The notes under the pieces were generated by a model, which made no database searches, was not told the DNA's origin, and was given only the letters and a program-made list of their open reading frames with translations. Positions 53,057 through 61,695 of a stretch of 64,000 nt of DNA are shown piece by piece. This DNA is from an uncultured Clostridia bacterium (GTDB lineage: Bacteria > Bacillota > Clostridia > Christensenellales > Pumilibacteraceae), in assembly GCA_947089425.1 (NCBI GenBank), contig CAMUKG010000008.1, forward strand, positions 1-64,000, in the 5' to 3' direction. Every line of letters begins with the position of its first letter. The first letter of the stretch is position 1. A program made the translations under genes and the position numbers.

Positions 53057-54454
53057 TCAATATTCGAGCGCTTTTTCGAAATACGCATCGAGTTCGCCGA
53101 GCGAAAGCCTTATTTGCTTCATAGAGTCGCGTTCGCGCACCGTAACGGTATCGTTTTCAAGCGTTTCGAAGTCAACCGTTACGCAATACGGCGTACCGAT
53201 TTCGTCTTGGCGGCGGTAGCGTTTTCCGATAGAGCCGGTGAGGTCGTAGGTGCAAACGAATTTTTTGCACAGCGAGCGGTAAAGCGAGTCCGCTTTTTCG
53301 GAAAGATTTTTTTGAAGCGGAAGAACGGCGATTTTATACGGGGCGAGGAAGTGGTGAAGGTGCAAAACCGTGCGTGTGTCGCCGCCTTCGAGTTCCTCTT
53401 CTTCGTAGGCGTTGCAAAGTAGCGCCATCATTGCGCGCTCCACGCCTAAGCTCGGCTCTACGCAGTAGGGAATATACTTCGCGTTCGACACGGGGTCGGT
53501 ATATTCCATGCTTTGTCCCGACTTTTCCTGATGGCATTTAAGGTCGTAGTCGGTGCGGTCGGCAATGCCCCAAAGTTCGCCCCAACCGAACGGGAATTTG
53601 AATTCGAAGTCGGTGGTAGCTTTACTGTAATGGCTCAATTCTTCTTTCTCGTGCTTTCTGAGCCGCAAATTTTCTTCTTTTATGCCGAGTTCCAAAAGCC
53701 AGTTGTGGCAGAATTTTTCCCAGTATTCGAACCATTCGAGGTCGGTGCCCGGTTCGCAGAAAAATTCGAGTTCCATTTGTTCAAACTCGCGTGTGCGGAA
53801 AGTGAAGTTGCCGGGAGTGATTTCGTTTCGGAACGATTTTCCCACCTGGCCTATGCCGAAAGGAATTTTGGCGCGGGTGGAGCGTTGCACGTTTTTAAAG
53901 TTTACGAATATGCCTTGCGCCGTTTCGGGGCGAAGATACACCGTTGCGGCGCTGTCTTCGGTTACGCCCTGAAATGTCTTGAACATAAGATTGAATTTTT
54001 TTATGGGCGTAAAATCGCATTTGCCGCAAACGGGGCAAGGAATTTTGTTGTCCGAAATGTATTCGGAGAGCTGTTCGTTGCTCCAACCCGCTATTTTAAC
54101 GTCCTTTTTTTTGCGAGCGATATAATCTTCCACAAGATTGTCGGCGCGGTGACGGGTTTTGCACGATTTGCAGTCCATGAGTGGGTCGGAAAAGCCGCCC
54201 ACGTGTCCGCTCGCTTCCCACACCGAAGTATTCATGAGAATAGAACAGTCCACGCCCACGTTTATAGGCGATTCGGTAACGAATTTTTTCCACCATGCTT
54301 TTTTGACGTTGTTTTTCATTTCCACGCCGAGCGGACCGTAGTCCCATGTGTTTGCAAGTCCGCCGTAAATCTCGCTTCCCGCGAAAATGAATCCGCGCCC
54401 TTTGCACAGCGCCACTAATTTATCCATAGTGAGCGCGTTCTTTTTGTCAGCCAT
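53057..54454 (-). CDS. glyS: Glycine-tRNA ligase (class II, homodimeric)
   Basis: 465 aa, the single-chain alpha2 form. Motif regions are visible: [65 protein letters not shown] and the anticodon-binding domain at the C-terminus. A zinc-binding knuckle CKSCKTRH and CPVCGKC is present in the insert. The start is the ATG at 54454 with AAGGAG upstream. No T-box leader is seen. Confidence 0.97.
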   Translation of the reverse strand: MADKKNALTMDKLVALCKGRGFIFAGSEIYGGLANTWDYGPLGVEMKNNVKKAWWKKFVTESPINVGVDCSILMNTSVWEASGHVGGFSDPLMDCKSCKTRHRADNLVEDYIARKKKDVKIAGWSNEQLSEYISDNKIPCPVCGKCDFTPIKKFNLMFKTFQGVTEDSAATVYLRPETAQGIFVNFKNVQRSTRAKIPFGIGQVGKSFRNEITPGNFTFRTREFEQMELEFFCEPGTDLEWFEYWEKFCHNWLLELGIKEENLRLRKHEKEELSHYSKATTDFEFKFPFGWGELWGIADRTDYDLKCHQEKSGQSMEYTDPVSNAKYIPYCVEPSLGVERAMMALLCNAYEEEELEGGDTRTVLHLHHFLAPYKIAVLPLQKNLSEKADSLYRSLCKKFVCTYDLTGSIGKRYRRQDEIGTPYCVTVDFETLENDTVTVRERDSMKQIRLSLGELDAYFEKALEY

Positions 54455-54488
54455 GTTTTTTATATGCTCCTTGTTTGTGTGTCTTTTA

Positions 54489-54517
54489 ATTTTAATAAAA
54501 AGCCGCATGTTCGTCAA
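54489..54517 (-). promoter_or_regulatory. Promoter of glyS
   Basis: On the minus strand TTGACG (54512-54517), 17 bp, TAAAAT (54489-54494), just inside the end of the kinase gene region. Confidence 0.75.
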
Positions 54518-54537
54518 GCGTTTGTATTTAGCGCTTT

Positions 54538-56748
54538 TTAGGGGGTGCTCTTTCGCTCGCGAAAAATTGTCGTCGCCGAAGTTATGAATTCCTCCACGTT
54601 CAAAGGCTTGGTGAGGTGCGCGTCCATTCCTATTTCCATAGAGGTGCGCTTGTCGCTTTCGAACGCATTGGCGGACAGGGCTATAATGGGTATGCGGGCA
54701 AGGGATGGGTTTTGCAACTTGCGAATATTTGCGGTGGCTTGCAACCCGTCCATAACGGGCATTTGTATGTCCATTAAAATAAGGTCGTAATCGCCGACTC
54801 GAGACGCGGCAACTTTATCAACCGCTATTTGCCCGTTTTCGGCGGTGTCAACGCAAAAACCCATATCTTGCAAAATATCCGTTTCGATTTCGAGGTTTAT
54901 TTCGTTGTCTTCCACAAGTAATATTGTTTTACCGCGCAATTCATCGGTAGAATTTTCGCATTCTTTTGCGGCTTTCGTTTTTTGTTGCAAGCGAAAACTT
55001 ACGGTTACGGTAAACACGCTGCCTTTGCCCACAGTGCTTTGCGCTTTAATCGTGCCGCCCATCATTTCGGCTATATGCTTCGCTATCGTCAGCCCGAGTC
55101 CAGAACCGTACACTCCGCAAAGAGTTGTGTTGTATTCTCTTTCGAATGGTTCGAATATTCGTTTGAGCGATTTTTTGCCTATTCCGATGCCGTTGTCTTC
55201 CACAGTGAATTTGTAGGTGGCGAACTCCGAATTCGGTTTTTGCTGTTCGCTCACAAAAAAACGCACTTCGCCGTGTTTTTTTGTGTACTTAACGGCATTG
55301 TTGGCAATGTGAGAAAGCAGTTGAAGCAACTTATCTTTGTCGGCATACACGTCGGCATGTTCGATTTGCCGTGAGACTGAAATCGATATGTTTTTTTGAT
55401 TCGCTTGCGCCGAAATAGAGTCTATCGTTTCGCGCAACACCTCAGCTACGTTGCATTCCTTTTCGTTTAAATGAAAATCTTGCGATTCGGAGTATGTAAT
55501 TTCCAAAACCTTATTTATAAGGTCGAGGATTTGGTTGCTTGCAATGTCGATTTTGTTCAAATATTCTTTTACGATATGCGAGTCGTTCGCGTTCTTTTGA
55601 GCGAGCGACGTGTATCCGAAAATAGCGTTGAGGGGAGTGCGCATGTCGTGCGACATGTTGGAAAGAAATGCGTTTTTGGCTTTAAACGCAAGTTTGGCGT
55701 TGTTTAAGGCGTCTTCGAGAAATTGTTTTTGCTTGATTTGTTGCAAAATTTCTTCGTCTATATTTCGATACCCCATAACGATTTGCGAAATGTTTTCGCT
55801 GCTTCCCACGTTTACGAGGCGCAACTGAATATATTGAACTTCGCCGTTTTGAATACACCTGTAATTTAAATAGTAGGTGGGGTTTTCGGCAAGCTTTTCT
55901 CGAATCGAACGCGACGACGTCATTTCCGAAACGAGCGCTCGGTCTTCGGGATGAACCCAAACGCTCACATAGTCGGATACAAACCAATTAAAATCGCGCA
56001 CCTGCAATTTTTTTTCAAACTGACGCTCTAATCGCGTGCTGAGGCGATACGGCAATATTTTGTTTTCGTTGAGATCGGCGTATAAAATGGAATCGTAGTT
56101 TACGCTAAGCCCTTCGATTACTTCCAAGCGTTGCAAATGCTCTTGCGTGATTAACTTGCGTTCCTTGTCGTATTCTTTTATTATATTTTTCAGCTTGCGC
56201 TCTTTTTCGAGCTTTTCGTTTAAAAGTGCGGCGGTTTCCGACATTCTGCGCGTTATTTTTTCGGTGGCGTCGCCTATAAACACATAGTAAAGATTGCCCG
56301 CAGTTTCGGTGCGAACAAAATGCCCGTAGTCTTCCACCCAGCGAACGACTCCGTTTTTGTCGGTGATTCTGTATTCCACATAGTCAAGGTCGTCGATGCT
56401 GTTCGCTATTTGTTCGTTTATGCTCTTTTCTACGGCTTCGAGGTCGTCGGGATGAACCATTCCTTTAAAAGAATTGCCGGTAAGTTTGCGGAATTCCGCC
56501 AAACTGTCGCATTTGTATATTTTTATAAGCGCTTTGTTGGCATATATTATTTCTTCGTCGCCGTCCGCTTTGTATATAAGAAAGCCGCCGGGTATTTTGT
56601 CGATAAAGTCTTGAATTTGCAACGCGATTTCCGAATTATATCCGTCGGAGGGGGATTTGGCTTCGAGTTGCTCCGAGTCGCTCTCGTAAAGGCTTAAAAT
56701 CGACAGCATTCGTTCTATTAAATTGCCTTCCGATTTGCGGTTACTCAT
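54538..56748 (-). CDS. PAS-domain hybrid sensor histidine kinase / response regulator
   Basis: 736 aa, no transmembrane helix, so a cytoplasmic sensor. Two PAS/PAC modules lie at about 45-165 and 215-335, joined by a coiled coil. The HisKA H-box [14 protein letters not shown] has His367; the HATPase shows DNGIGIG and GSGLGLTI. The receiver domain at the C-terminus has the phospho-acceptor Asp660 ([13 protein letters not shown]) and a Lys in LTKPLN. It lacks an adjacent output regulator, so its phosphate may pass to a distant HPt protein or act through REC alone. Confidence 0.93.
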   Translation of the reverse strand: MSNRKSEGNLIERMLSILSLYESDSEQLEAKSPSDGYNSEIALQIQDFIDKIPGGFLIYKADGDEEIIYANKALIKIYKCDSLAEFRKLTGNSFKGMVHPDDLEAVEKSINEQIANSIDDLDYVEYRITDKNGVVRWVEDYGHFVRTETAGNLYYVFIGDATEKITRRMSETAALLNEKLEKERKLKNIIKEYDKERKLITQEHLQRLEVIEGLSVNYDSILYADLNENKILPYRLSTRLERQFEKKLQVRDFNWFVSDYVSVWVHPEDRALVSEMTSSRSIREKLAENPTYYLNYRCIQNGEVQYIQLRLVNVGSSENISQIVMGYRNIDEEILQQIKQKQFLEDALNNAKLAFKAKNAFLSNMSHDMRTPLNAIFGYTSLAQKNANDSHIVKEYLNKIDIASNQILDLINKVLEITYSESQDFHLNEKECNVAEVLRETIDSISAQANQKNISISVSRQIEHADVYADKDKLLQLLSHIANNAVKYTKKHGEVRFFVSEQQKPNSEFATYKFTVEDNGIGIGKKSLKRIFEPFEREYNTTLCGVYGSGLGLTIAKHIAEMMGGTIKAQSTVGKGSVFTVTVSFRLQQKTKAAKECENSTDELRGKTILLVEDNEINLEIETDILQDMGFCVDTAENGQIAVDKVAASRVGDYDLILMDIQMPVMDGLQATANIRKLQNPSLARIPIIALSANAFESDKRTSMEIGMDAHLTKPLNVEEFITSATTIFRERKSTP

Positions 56749-56782
56749 AAAAAGAGTCGTTCCTCCTCATTGTACACCCGTA

Positions 56783-56811
56783 ATTTTATCATATTAAAAA
56801 GCGTTTGTCAA
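56783..56811 (-). promoter_or_regulatory. Promoter of the hybrid kinase gene
   Basis: On the minus strand TTGACA (56806-56811), 17 bp, TAAAAT (56783-56788). Confidence 0.82.
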
Positions 56812-56851
56812 TTCATGTTTTGTTTTATTTATAAACGTATTATTTTTTATC

Positions 56852-56878
56852 ACACAGCTAGTTCTAGAACATATTATA
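56852..56878 (+). promoter_or_regulatory. Sporulation-type (sigma-K-like) promoter candidate
   Basis: AC (56852-56853), 16 bp, CATATTATA (56870-56878), overlapping the palindrome GTTCTAGAAC (56861-56870). No sigma-A -35 box is seen at the right distance. The match is loose, but a late mother-cell promoter would suit a Cys-rich protein. Confidence 0.35.
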
Positions 56879-57050
56879 AATTAGAGGTGCCTCTCAAACA
56901 AACGAAAAAAATCTCGACGTGCCCCACGAACGAAGAGAAATACACAAGACAAAAAGTGACGGAAGGTTAGCCGCTTCGCCCTAGTTGCATACCGGTGGCG
57001 ACAAAAGCGTCGCGGCACCTGCGTCGCTTGAATTCAAACAAAACGATTTT
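56879..57050 (+). promoter_or_regulatory. Structured leader of the Cys-rich small gene
   Basis: A noncoding stretch of about 170 nt. It includes GGTGGCGAC (56994-57002) able to pair with GTCGCGGCACC (57009-57019) and a short AGAGG/CCTCT hairpin near 56884. No known riboswitch was recognised. Confidence 0.4.
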
Positions 57051-57064
57051 AAGGAGGAACGGCA

Positions 57065-57241
57065 ATGTTCAATAACTGCGGGAACGATATGTTCCTAATC
57101 ATCCTTCTGCTTTGCTGCTGCGGCGGACGGGATAACGGCTGCGGATGCTATGAGAAGAAAGGCTGCGATTGCTCCGATATGCTGTTGTGGTACTTATTGC
57201 TCTCTTGCTGCTGCGGCGGAAGAGACGTCTGCTGCAAATAA
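57065..57241 (+). CDS. 58-aa Cys-rich small protein with a duplicated motif
   Basis: The frame begins with ATG 7 nt after a perfect AAGGAGG (57051-57057). Thirteen of 58 residues are Cys. The motif LLLCCCGGRD occurs twice (LIILLLCCCGGRD and YLLLSCCCGGRD), so it is an internal duplication. Similar short Cys/Gly proteins annotated as high-cysteine 'chorion class' proteins occur in spore-forming Firmicutes. A spore-coat role is inference. The duplicated pattern and strong ribosome site argue that it is real. Confidence 0.75.
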   Translation: MFNNCGNDMFLIILLLCCCGGRDNGCGCYEKKGCDCSDMLLWYLLLSCCCGGRDVCCK

Positions 57242-57247
57242 GCGGAT

Positions 57248-57405
57248 ACGGGTGTGCGCCCCAAGCGATACATTTTTGCGGATAAAATCGCGGCTCGGGT
57301 GTATCTGTTGGGATTGCACACCCGTAAAACGACGGAACCGCGCCACTGAGGCGCGAAATATATACGGGCGGCGCTCGCCGCCATAGCATACTGTGGCAAA
57401 GCCAC
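57248..57405 (+). ncRNA. Candidate structured RNA, chain of hairpins after the Cys-rich gene
   Basis: ACGGGTGTGC (57248-57257) pairs perfectly with GCACACCCGT (57316-57325), enclosing a GATACA/TGTATC stem. Then follow CGCGCC-ACTGA-GGCGCG (57339-57355), GGCGGC-GCTC-GCCGCC (57367-57382), GTGGC-AAA-GCCAC (57393-57405) and the terminator. ACGGAACC (57332-57339) could pair with GGTTCCGT (57428-57435) and so compete with the terminator stem. It may be a 3' UTR or an independent RNA. Confidence 0.5.
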
Positions 57406-57406
57406 C

Positions 57407-57440
57407 GAAACGGAATTCGTTTATTCGGGTTCCGTTTTTG
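57407..57440 (+). terminator. Terminator of the Cys-rich gene / structured RNA unit
   Basis: AAACGGAA (57408-57415) pairs with TTCCGTTT (57430-57437) and runs into five T. The following 57441-57612 has no gene, only the repeat copy at 57510-57528 and the next promoter. Confidence 0.8.
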
Positions 57441-57509
57441 TTTAGTAGCACTCCGAGCGACTTTAAAGAAGCAATTTAGTTTGCTTTGCGTCAGAAAATT
57501 GAGTTCGAG

Positions 57510-57528
57510 TATAGAATGCTCTGCTTAA
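57510..57528. repeat. Copy of the 50 kb repeat
   Basis: TATAGAATGCTCTGCTTAA, identical over 19 bp to 50087-50105; the left arm of the original palindrome is lost here. Confidence 0.55.
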
Positions 57529-57553
57529 TTTCGTGCGAAATTGCGGCAAACGC

Positions 57554-57583
57554 TTGCAAAAAAAATCGTTTGCGTGCTATACT
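57554..57583 (+). promoter_or_regulatory. Promoter of the lipoprotein gene at 57613
   Basis: TTGCAA (57554-57559), 18 bp, TATACT (57578-57583), about 29 bp before the ATG. Confidence 0.55.
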
Positions 57584-57612
57584 ATTATATAATTATTCGA
57601 ACGGGAGGTAGC

Positions 57613-58530
57613 ATGAAAAAAACTTTTGCCGTTTTTTTTGCGGTTTGCGCGGCTTTTGTTGCACTATGCGGTTGCGCTTCTCGTAGCGAACCCGAACCAC
57701 AACCGTCTTTTAGCTTTCCGCAGTCGGCGCAAGAGGAATACGCGCGAGCATACTCGGCGGCAAACGGCAAAGCTTTCGATTTCGACGCGATTGCCGAATT
57801 CAATATGACGCAAACCGTTTCGATTTTCGTGCCCGAATTAAATTCGGTTGTCGGCGCCGACGGAAAGTCGGCATATCCCACGTTCGAGAGCAGAGAGTAC
57901 TATTTCGACGCGAGCAACCGCGAGAATATCCGTTCGCGCGTTTATGAAAAAAGCGCCGTTTTCTCCGATAAAGCCGTCGCACCCGAATATGTTACCGAAC
58001 TCAAAGCGTTCGTAAACAATTCGCTTTACGTTTCGAACGTCGAATTTCCCGATTTTCAAATTCCAAGCGAATTGCCGCCCGTCGCCGCATGGAACTCTTA
58101 CGACGGCTATTTTTCGGACGAGCGCTCGTTCGACAGAGAACTTCAAAATATAATAGCGTATCCCGTAGAGTTCTTTTCGAATATTACGGGCGGAGTGAGC
58201 GACAACCCCGAAGTGTACGGAATAAATTGCGAGGTGTCGGCAGGAAAATATTCGGAGTTTTTCGATTTGTTCGCAAAAAAATACTCGTTTAAATCGTGGT
58301 TCGCCGCGTCGGAAAATTTGCCCGACGATAAGCTTTACGAGAGTTTCCTCGACCCGCGCTTTTTCGAGCGCGTAACGGTGGATATTTCCACGACCGAGAG
58401 CGGAGTTTTGAACGAGGCTGTAACGTTTACCGCATTGCCCGCTCCCGTGCCGTTCGAGGGGCTTACTCAAAACATAACGGTGACTGCAATCACTCGGTAT
58501 TCCGTTTCGGAAACGGGCATTACGGAGTGA
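57613..58530 (+). CDS. Lipoprotein of unknown function
   Basis: 305 aa. GGGAGG at 57603-57608 fixes the ATG. The signal ends at Cys21 (LCGC), followed by a Ser/Glu/Pro linker. The rest is mixed helix and strand with many aromatic residues (FDAIAEFNMTQTVSIFVPE, FSNITGGVSDNPEVYGINC). No family is recognised. It is 16 bp upstream of the HNH gene and probably co-transcribed. Confidence 0.75.
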   Translation: MKKTFAVFFAVCAAFVALCGCASRSEPEPQPSFSFPQSAQEEYARAYSAANGKAFDFDAIAEFNMTQTVSIFVPELNSVVGADGKSAYPTFESREYYFDASNRENIRSRVYEKSAVFSDKAVAPEYVTELKAFVNNSLYVSNVEFPDFQIPSELPPVAAWNSYDGYFSDERSFDRELQNIIAYPVEFFSNITGGVSDNPEVYGINCEVSAGKYSEFFDLFAKKYSFKSWFAASENLPDDKLYESFLDPRFFERVTVDISTTESGVLNEAVTFTALPAPVPFEGLTQNITVTAITRYSVSETGITE

Positions 58531-58546
58531 GAAAGGAGAAACAAAA

Positions 58547-60070
58547 ATGTCTTTATTAGACTTATATCTTGAAAAAAGTGCGGCTTCGAGTTCGCAAAAC
58601 GCGACTTTCGGAGCGAAAGATATGTACCTTTTCGATTTTACCACAAACTTTCGCACGCTTCACAGCGTGGAAGAGGGGTTCCGAACGTTTAAAAAGCTCG
58701 GCGCAATGACGGACGAAGAGCGTCAGGCGTATATGGAAGAAAATCCCGAAAAGGCGAAAAGCTTTGTTAACAATATGATTCGCACCAAGCTTTTTGTACC
58801 GCGCGGCGGAAAACCCGTGCCGACCGCGAAAGGCGAAGTGTTCGAAAAGTTTCTCGGCGAGAAGTTGAGCCAAGACGACCGTTGGTTTATAGATTTTCTT
58901 TTCGTAGCCGATTCGTATTTTTCGCTTAAAACCAACTACATATTTTCGAGAACTCGCGAGGTTTTCGACTCGTGGGAAAAAGCGAGTTACACGGTGGGGC
59001 AAATTTACAACGCGCTTATTTATCTGTTTAACGTGCGCGACGTGTCTATGGAGGAGTTTCTCCGCACCGAATATATTATAATGATAACGTTCCGCGACTC
59101 CCCCGAATTTTTGCAAGCGTACAGAGCCGCTAACGAATTCGAAAAGAACGCTCTTCACGAATACATAGTGGATAATTATTCGAAAGGGCGGTATAACTGC
59201 ATAGTAACATCCAAGTTTGCTCCCGGCGCCTTAATCGATTGCGAAACGGTGCTCGACGACGCGAAAATTCTGTTTTTCGCTCACTACATAGACGGTAGCA
59301 ACCCCATAAGTCTCGAAGACATGCTCGACACGTTCGAGGAAGCGTATACGCGTTTTTACAGAATTAACGCAAAACGCGTTATGAACTTTATAATGATGTA
59401 CGAAGACGTTTTCCGAATGACTTATTTAAATCTTTTTTCGGATACGCGCGAATTTAAACTCGACGATAAAATAATCGCGGCGGCAAAAGAAAAATTCGAA
59501 GAGGACGACCTCGAAAAATCGCTCTCGGAACCGCTCGACTATACCACCACCGAAACGCTCGAACTTCTCGGAAAAATAAATTCGATGTTTTCGCTTGCGG
59601 CGAAAGAGGCTACGGGGTATAAATGCGAGCTCGACGGCGTGAACGGTTGCAGATATTTCACCGATAAAGACACGGGAATGCCTTATCTCGAAGTGCACCA
59701 AATCATTCCGCGAGATTATGCGGGTGAATTCGACGTGAGCATAGAACGGGCTTCCAACTATGCGGCGCTTTGCCCTCATTGCCACAGGCTCATTCACGAA
59801 GCGACAGATTCCGAACGGTTTAGAGCTCTGAGCGAACTGTACCGACTTAGAAAAGACCGCCTCGACTCCGACGGTATCGTGCCCACAAACGAGCTTTTGT
59901 TCGCCGTGTACGGAATAGAGCAACAAAAGCTTGCGCCCGGCGAAAACGACTTTGCAAAACCGTTGCTCGAAGCCGCGCAACCAAAGCTCGCGGCGGGCAA
60001 GGGAACGGGAAAGCAAACGGCTTCGAAAACGAAAAAAGCCGCCACCGTTAAAAAAGCTAAAAAAAGATAG
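58547..60070 (+). CDS. HNH endonuclease-domain protein with long helical N-terminal region
   Basis: 507 aa, AAGGAG before the ATG. The C-terminal HNH fold is seen in YKCELDGVNGC (Cys360, Cys368), LEVHQIIPR (His384) and LCPHCHRLIHEA (Cys409, Cys412, His417), so the ββα-metal site and structural cysteines are present. The N-terminal 340 residues are mostly helical and unrecognised; they may recognise DNA or a partner. The tail is a Lys/Ala/Thr-rich basic stretch (KKAATVKKAKKR), likely DNA-binding. A restriction or mobile-element origin is possible but unproven. Confidence 0.85.
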   Translation: MSLLDLYLEKSAASSSQNATFGAKDMYLFDFTTNFRTLHSVEEGFRTFKKLGAMTDEERQAYMEENPEKAKSFVNNMIRTKLFVPRGGKPVPTAKGEVFEKFLGEKLSQDDRWFIDFLFVADSYFSLKTNYIFSRTREVFDSWEKASYTVGQIYNALIYLFNVRDVSMEEFLRTEYIIMITFRDSPEFLQAYRAANEFEKNALHEYIVDNYSKGRYNCIVTSKFAPGALIDCETVLDDAKILFFAHYIDGSNPISLEDMLDTFEEAYTRFYRINAKRVMNFIMMYEDVFRMTYLNLFSDTREFKLDDKIIAAAKEKFEEDDLEKSLSEPLDYTTTETLELLGKINSMFSLAAKEATGYKCELDGVNGCRYFTDKDTGMPYLEVHQIIPRDYAGEFDVSIERASNYAALCPHCHRLIHEATDSERFRALSELYRLRKDRLDSDGIVPTNELLFAVYGIEQQKLAPGENDFAKPLLEAAQPKLAAGKGTGKQTASKTKKAATVKKAKKR

Positions 60071-60195
60071 CGCAAATAAGTCCGTTAATGCGGCAAAAAA
60101 ACGCACGGTATTATTTTTGTAAACCGTAGCAAAATGTAAAATACTAAATTATGCCGACTATTTCCGTGCGCGGGAAAGTCGAGCGGAGAGAAAAA

Positions 60196-60873
60196 ATGAA
60201 ATCGAACGTAAAACTGATTACAGTAGGAGCGGTGACGCTTGCGCTCACCGCAGTGCTCGGCATGTTGCCGTATGTGTTCTTTATCCCGTTATTGTTCACT
60301 TGCGTGACGCGCGGTTGGAAAATGTCTTTTTTCGAATCGCTGTGTTTCGGAGTGCTCAGTTTGCTGTATTCGTTTATGAGCCCCGCTTCTTTCGTGGCGG
60401 CGGCGTTTATAGCGAATCCGTGGATTCCCATTATTCCGCGATTGCTTGCGGGAGCGGGGTGCCATGCGGTGTATGCGGGGTTACGCCGCGTTTGCAAAGG
60501 CGAAAGTAAGGTTATGCGCGTTCTTCCCGTAATAGCGGCATGTGCGGTGGGTTCGATATTAAACACCGCTCTCGTAGTGCCTTGCCTAATGTGGCGCGGC
60601 GGAATGCTATTCGGAACTTACGGGCTCACGCGCGCGCTACTGTTGGGCGAAACTCTCATTTCGGGGGCAATCGAGCTTGCGATTGCCGTTGCCGTAGTTC
60701 CAACGCTCGCCATAACTGTGGGCAAAGCGTTGCGGCTTAACGGTTACACGCCTAAACGCAAAGCGGAAACGAGCGCGGCGACTAGCGAAAACATAGCCGT
60801 CGAAATTACAGAAAAGTACGACGCGGACGAAAACGGCGAAATAAATCGCGAGAAAAACGAAAGCGCGCGATAA
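60196..60873 (+). CDS. ECF transporter S component, possibly for pantothenate
   Basis: 225 aa, start ATG with GGAGAG upstream. Five or six helices (ITVGAVTLALTAVLGMLPYVFFIPLL at the N-terminus), then a hydrophilic Lys/Glu tail of about 45 residues. It lies 17 bp before coaX, so a precursor of coenzyme A (pantothenate) is a reasonable guess for its ligand. Confidence 0.75.
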   Translation: MKSNVKLITVGAVTLALTAVLGMLPYVFFIPLLFTCVTRGWKMSFFESLCFGVLSLLYSFMSPASFVAAAFIANPWIPIIPRLLAGAGCHAVYAGLRRVCKGESKVMRVLPVIAACAVGSILNTALVVPCLMWRGGMLFGTYGLTRALLLGETLISGAIELAIAVAVVPTLAITVGKALRLNGYTPKRKAETSAATSENIAVEITEKYDADENGEINREKNESAR

Positions 60874-60890
60874 ATTTAAGGAGAAACATT

Positions 60891-61664
60891 TTGCTTCTTG
60901 TTATAGATATAGGAAATACGAACGTTAAAATGGCTGTTTTTTCGGACGACGAAATCGTAATGTCGTTGCGTCTTGCTACAATAACGGGAAAAACGAGCGA
61001 CGAATACGGCTTGAACGTTAAAGATTTGCTCACGGCTGGCGGAATTGCGCTCTCCGACATTACCGCCGTGATTGTGAGCAGCGTAAATCCCAATTTGAAC
61101 TATACGTTCGAGCACATGGTGCGCTATTATTTTAAGGTTAAGCCTATGCTTGTGGGCGCGGGCATAAAAACGGGGCTCAACATTCGCTACGGCGACCCGA
61201 AAGAGCTCGGAAGCGACAGAATAGTGAATTCTGTCGCGGCATATCGCACCTACGGCGGGCCCGTTATAGTAATAGATTGCGGCACAGCCACCACGTTTAA
61301 CGTGATTAGCGAAAAAGGCGAATTTTTGGGCGGGCTTATATCGTTCGGGCTCAAAACGAGCGCCGACGCGCTTTCGGGCAATACGGCGAAGCTTCCCAAA
61401 ATAGAGCTTGTTCCGCCGCCGAATATTGTGTGCAAAACCACAATCACCAATATGCAGTCGGGTATAATAAACGGCTTTCGCGGCATGGTTGAGCATATTA
61501 TAAAAAAAATCAAAGAGGAAACGGGCTATCATAATGCCAAAGTGGTGGCAACGGGCGGACTGAGCGAGCTTATAAGAACCGACGGCGACGCGATAGACGT
61601 GTTCGACCGAACGCTTACCCTAAGAGGACTGAACATTATATATAAGTTAAACGCACAAAAATAA
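60891..61664 (+). CDS. coaX: Type III pantothenate kinase
   Basis: 257 aa. Phosphorylates pantothenate in the first step of CoA synthesis. VIDIGNTNVKMAVF is the N-terminal phosphate motif, GSDRIVNSVAA and VIDCGTATTFNVI are the other conserved blocks. Start is TTG with AAGGAG (60879-60884) 6 nt before. It follows the S component gene in one operon. Confidence 0.95.
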   Translation: MLLVIDIGNTNVKMAVFSDDEIVMSLRLATITGKTSDEYGLNVKDLLTAGGIALSDITAVIVSSVNPNLNYTFEHMVRYYFKVKPMLVGAGIKTGLNIRYGDPKELGSDRIVNSVAAYRTYGGPVIVIDCGTATTFNVISEKGEFLGGLISFGLKTSADALSGNTAKLPKIELVPPPNIVCKTTITNMQSGIINGFRGMVEHIIKKIKEETGYHNAKVVATGGLSELIRTDGDAIDVFDRTLTLRGLNIIYKLNAQK

Positions 61665-61695
61665 ACGCACATATAGAACGTTAGAGGACGCAAAA

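Noticed and set aside
53513..54418. Plus-strand open frame of 301 codons
   Set aside because: Antisense to glyS with no domain; glyS itself is full length and intact.
54455..54537. T-box leader for glyS
   Set aside because: The promoter lies only about 35-63 nt upstream of the ATG, too short for a T-box; no specifier loop or T-box sequence was seen.
56770..56970. 66-codon plus-strand frame in the leader before the Cys-rich gene
   Set aside because: No ribosome site, AT-rich low-information peptide, overlaps the kinase promoter.
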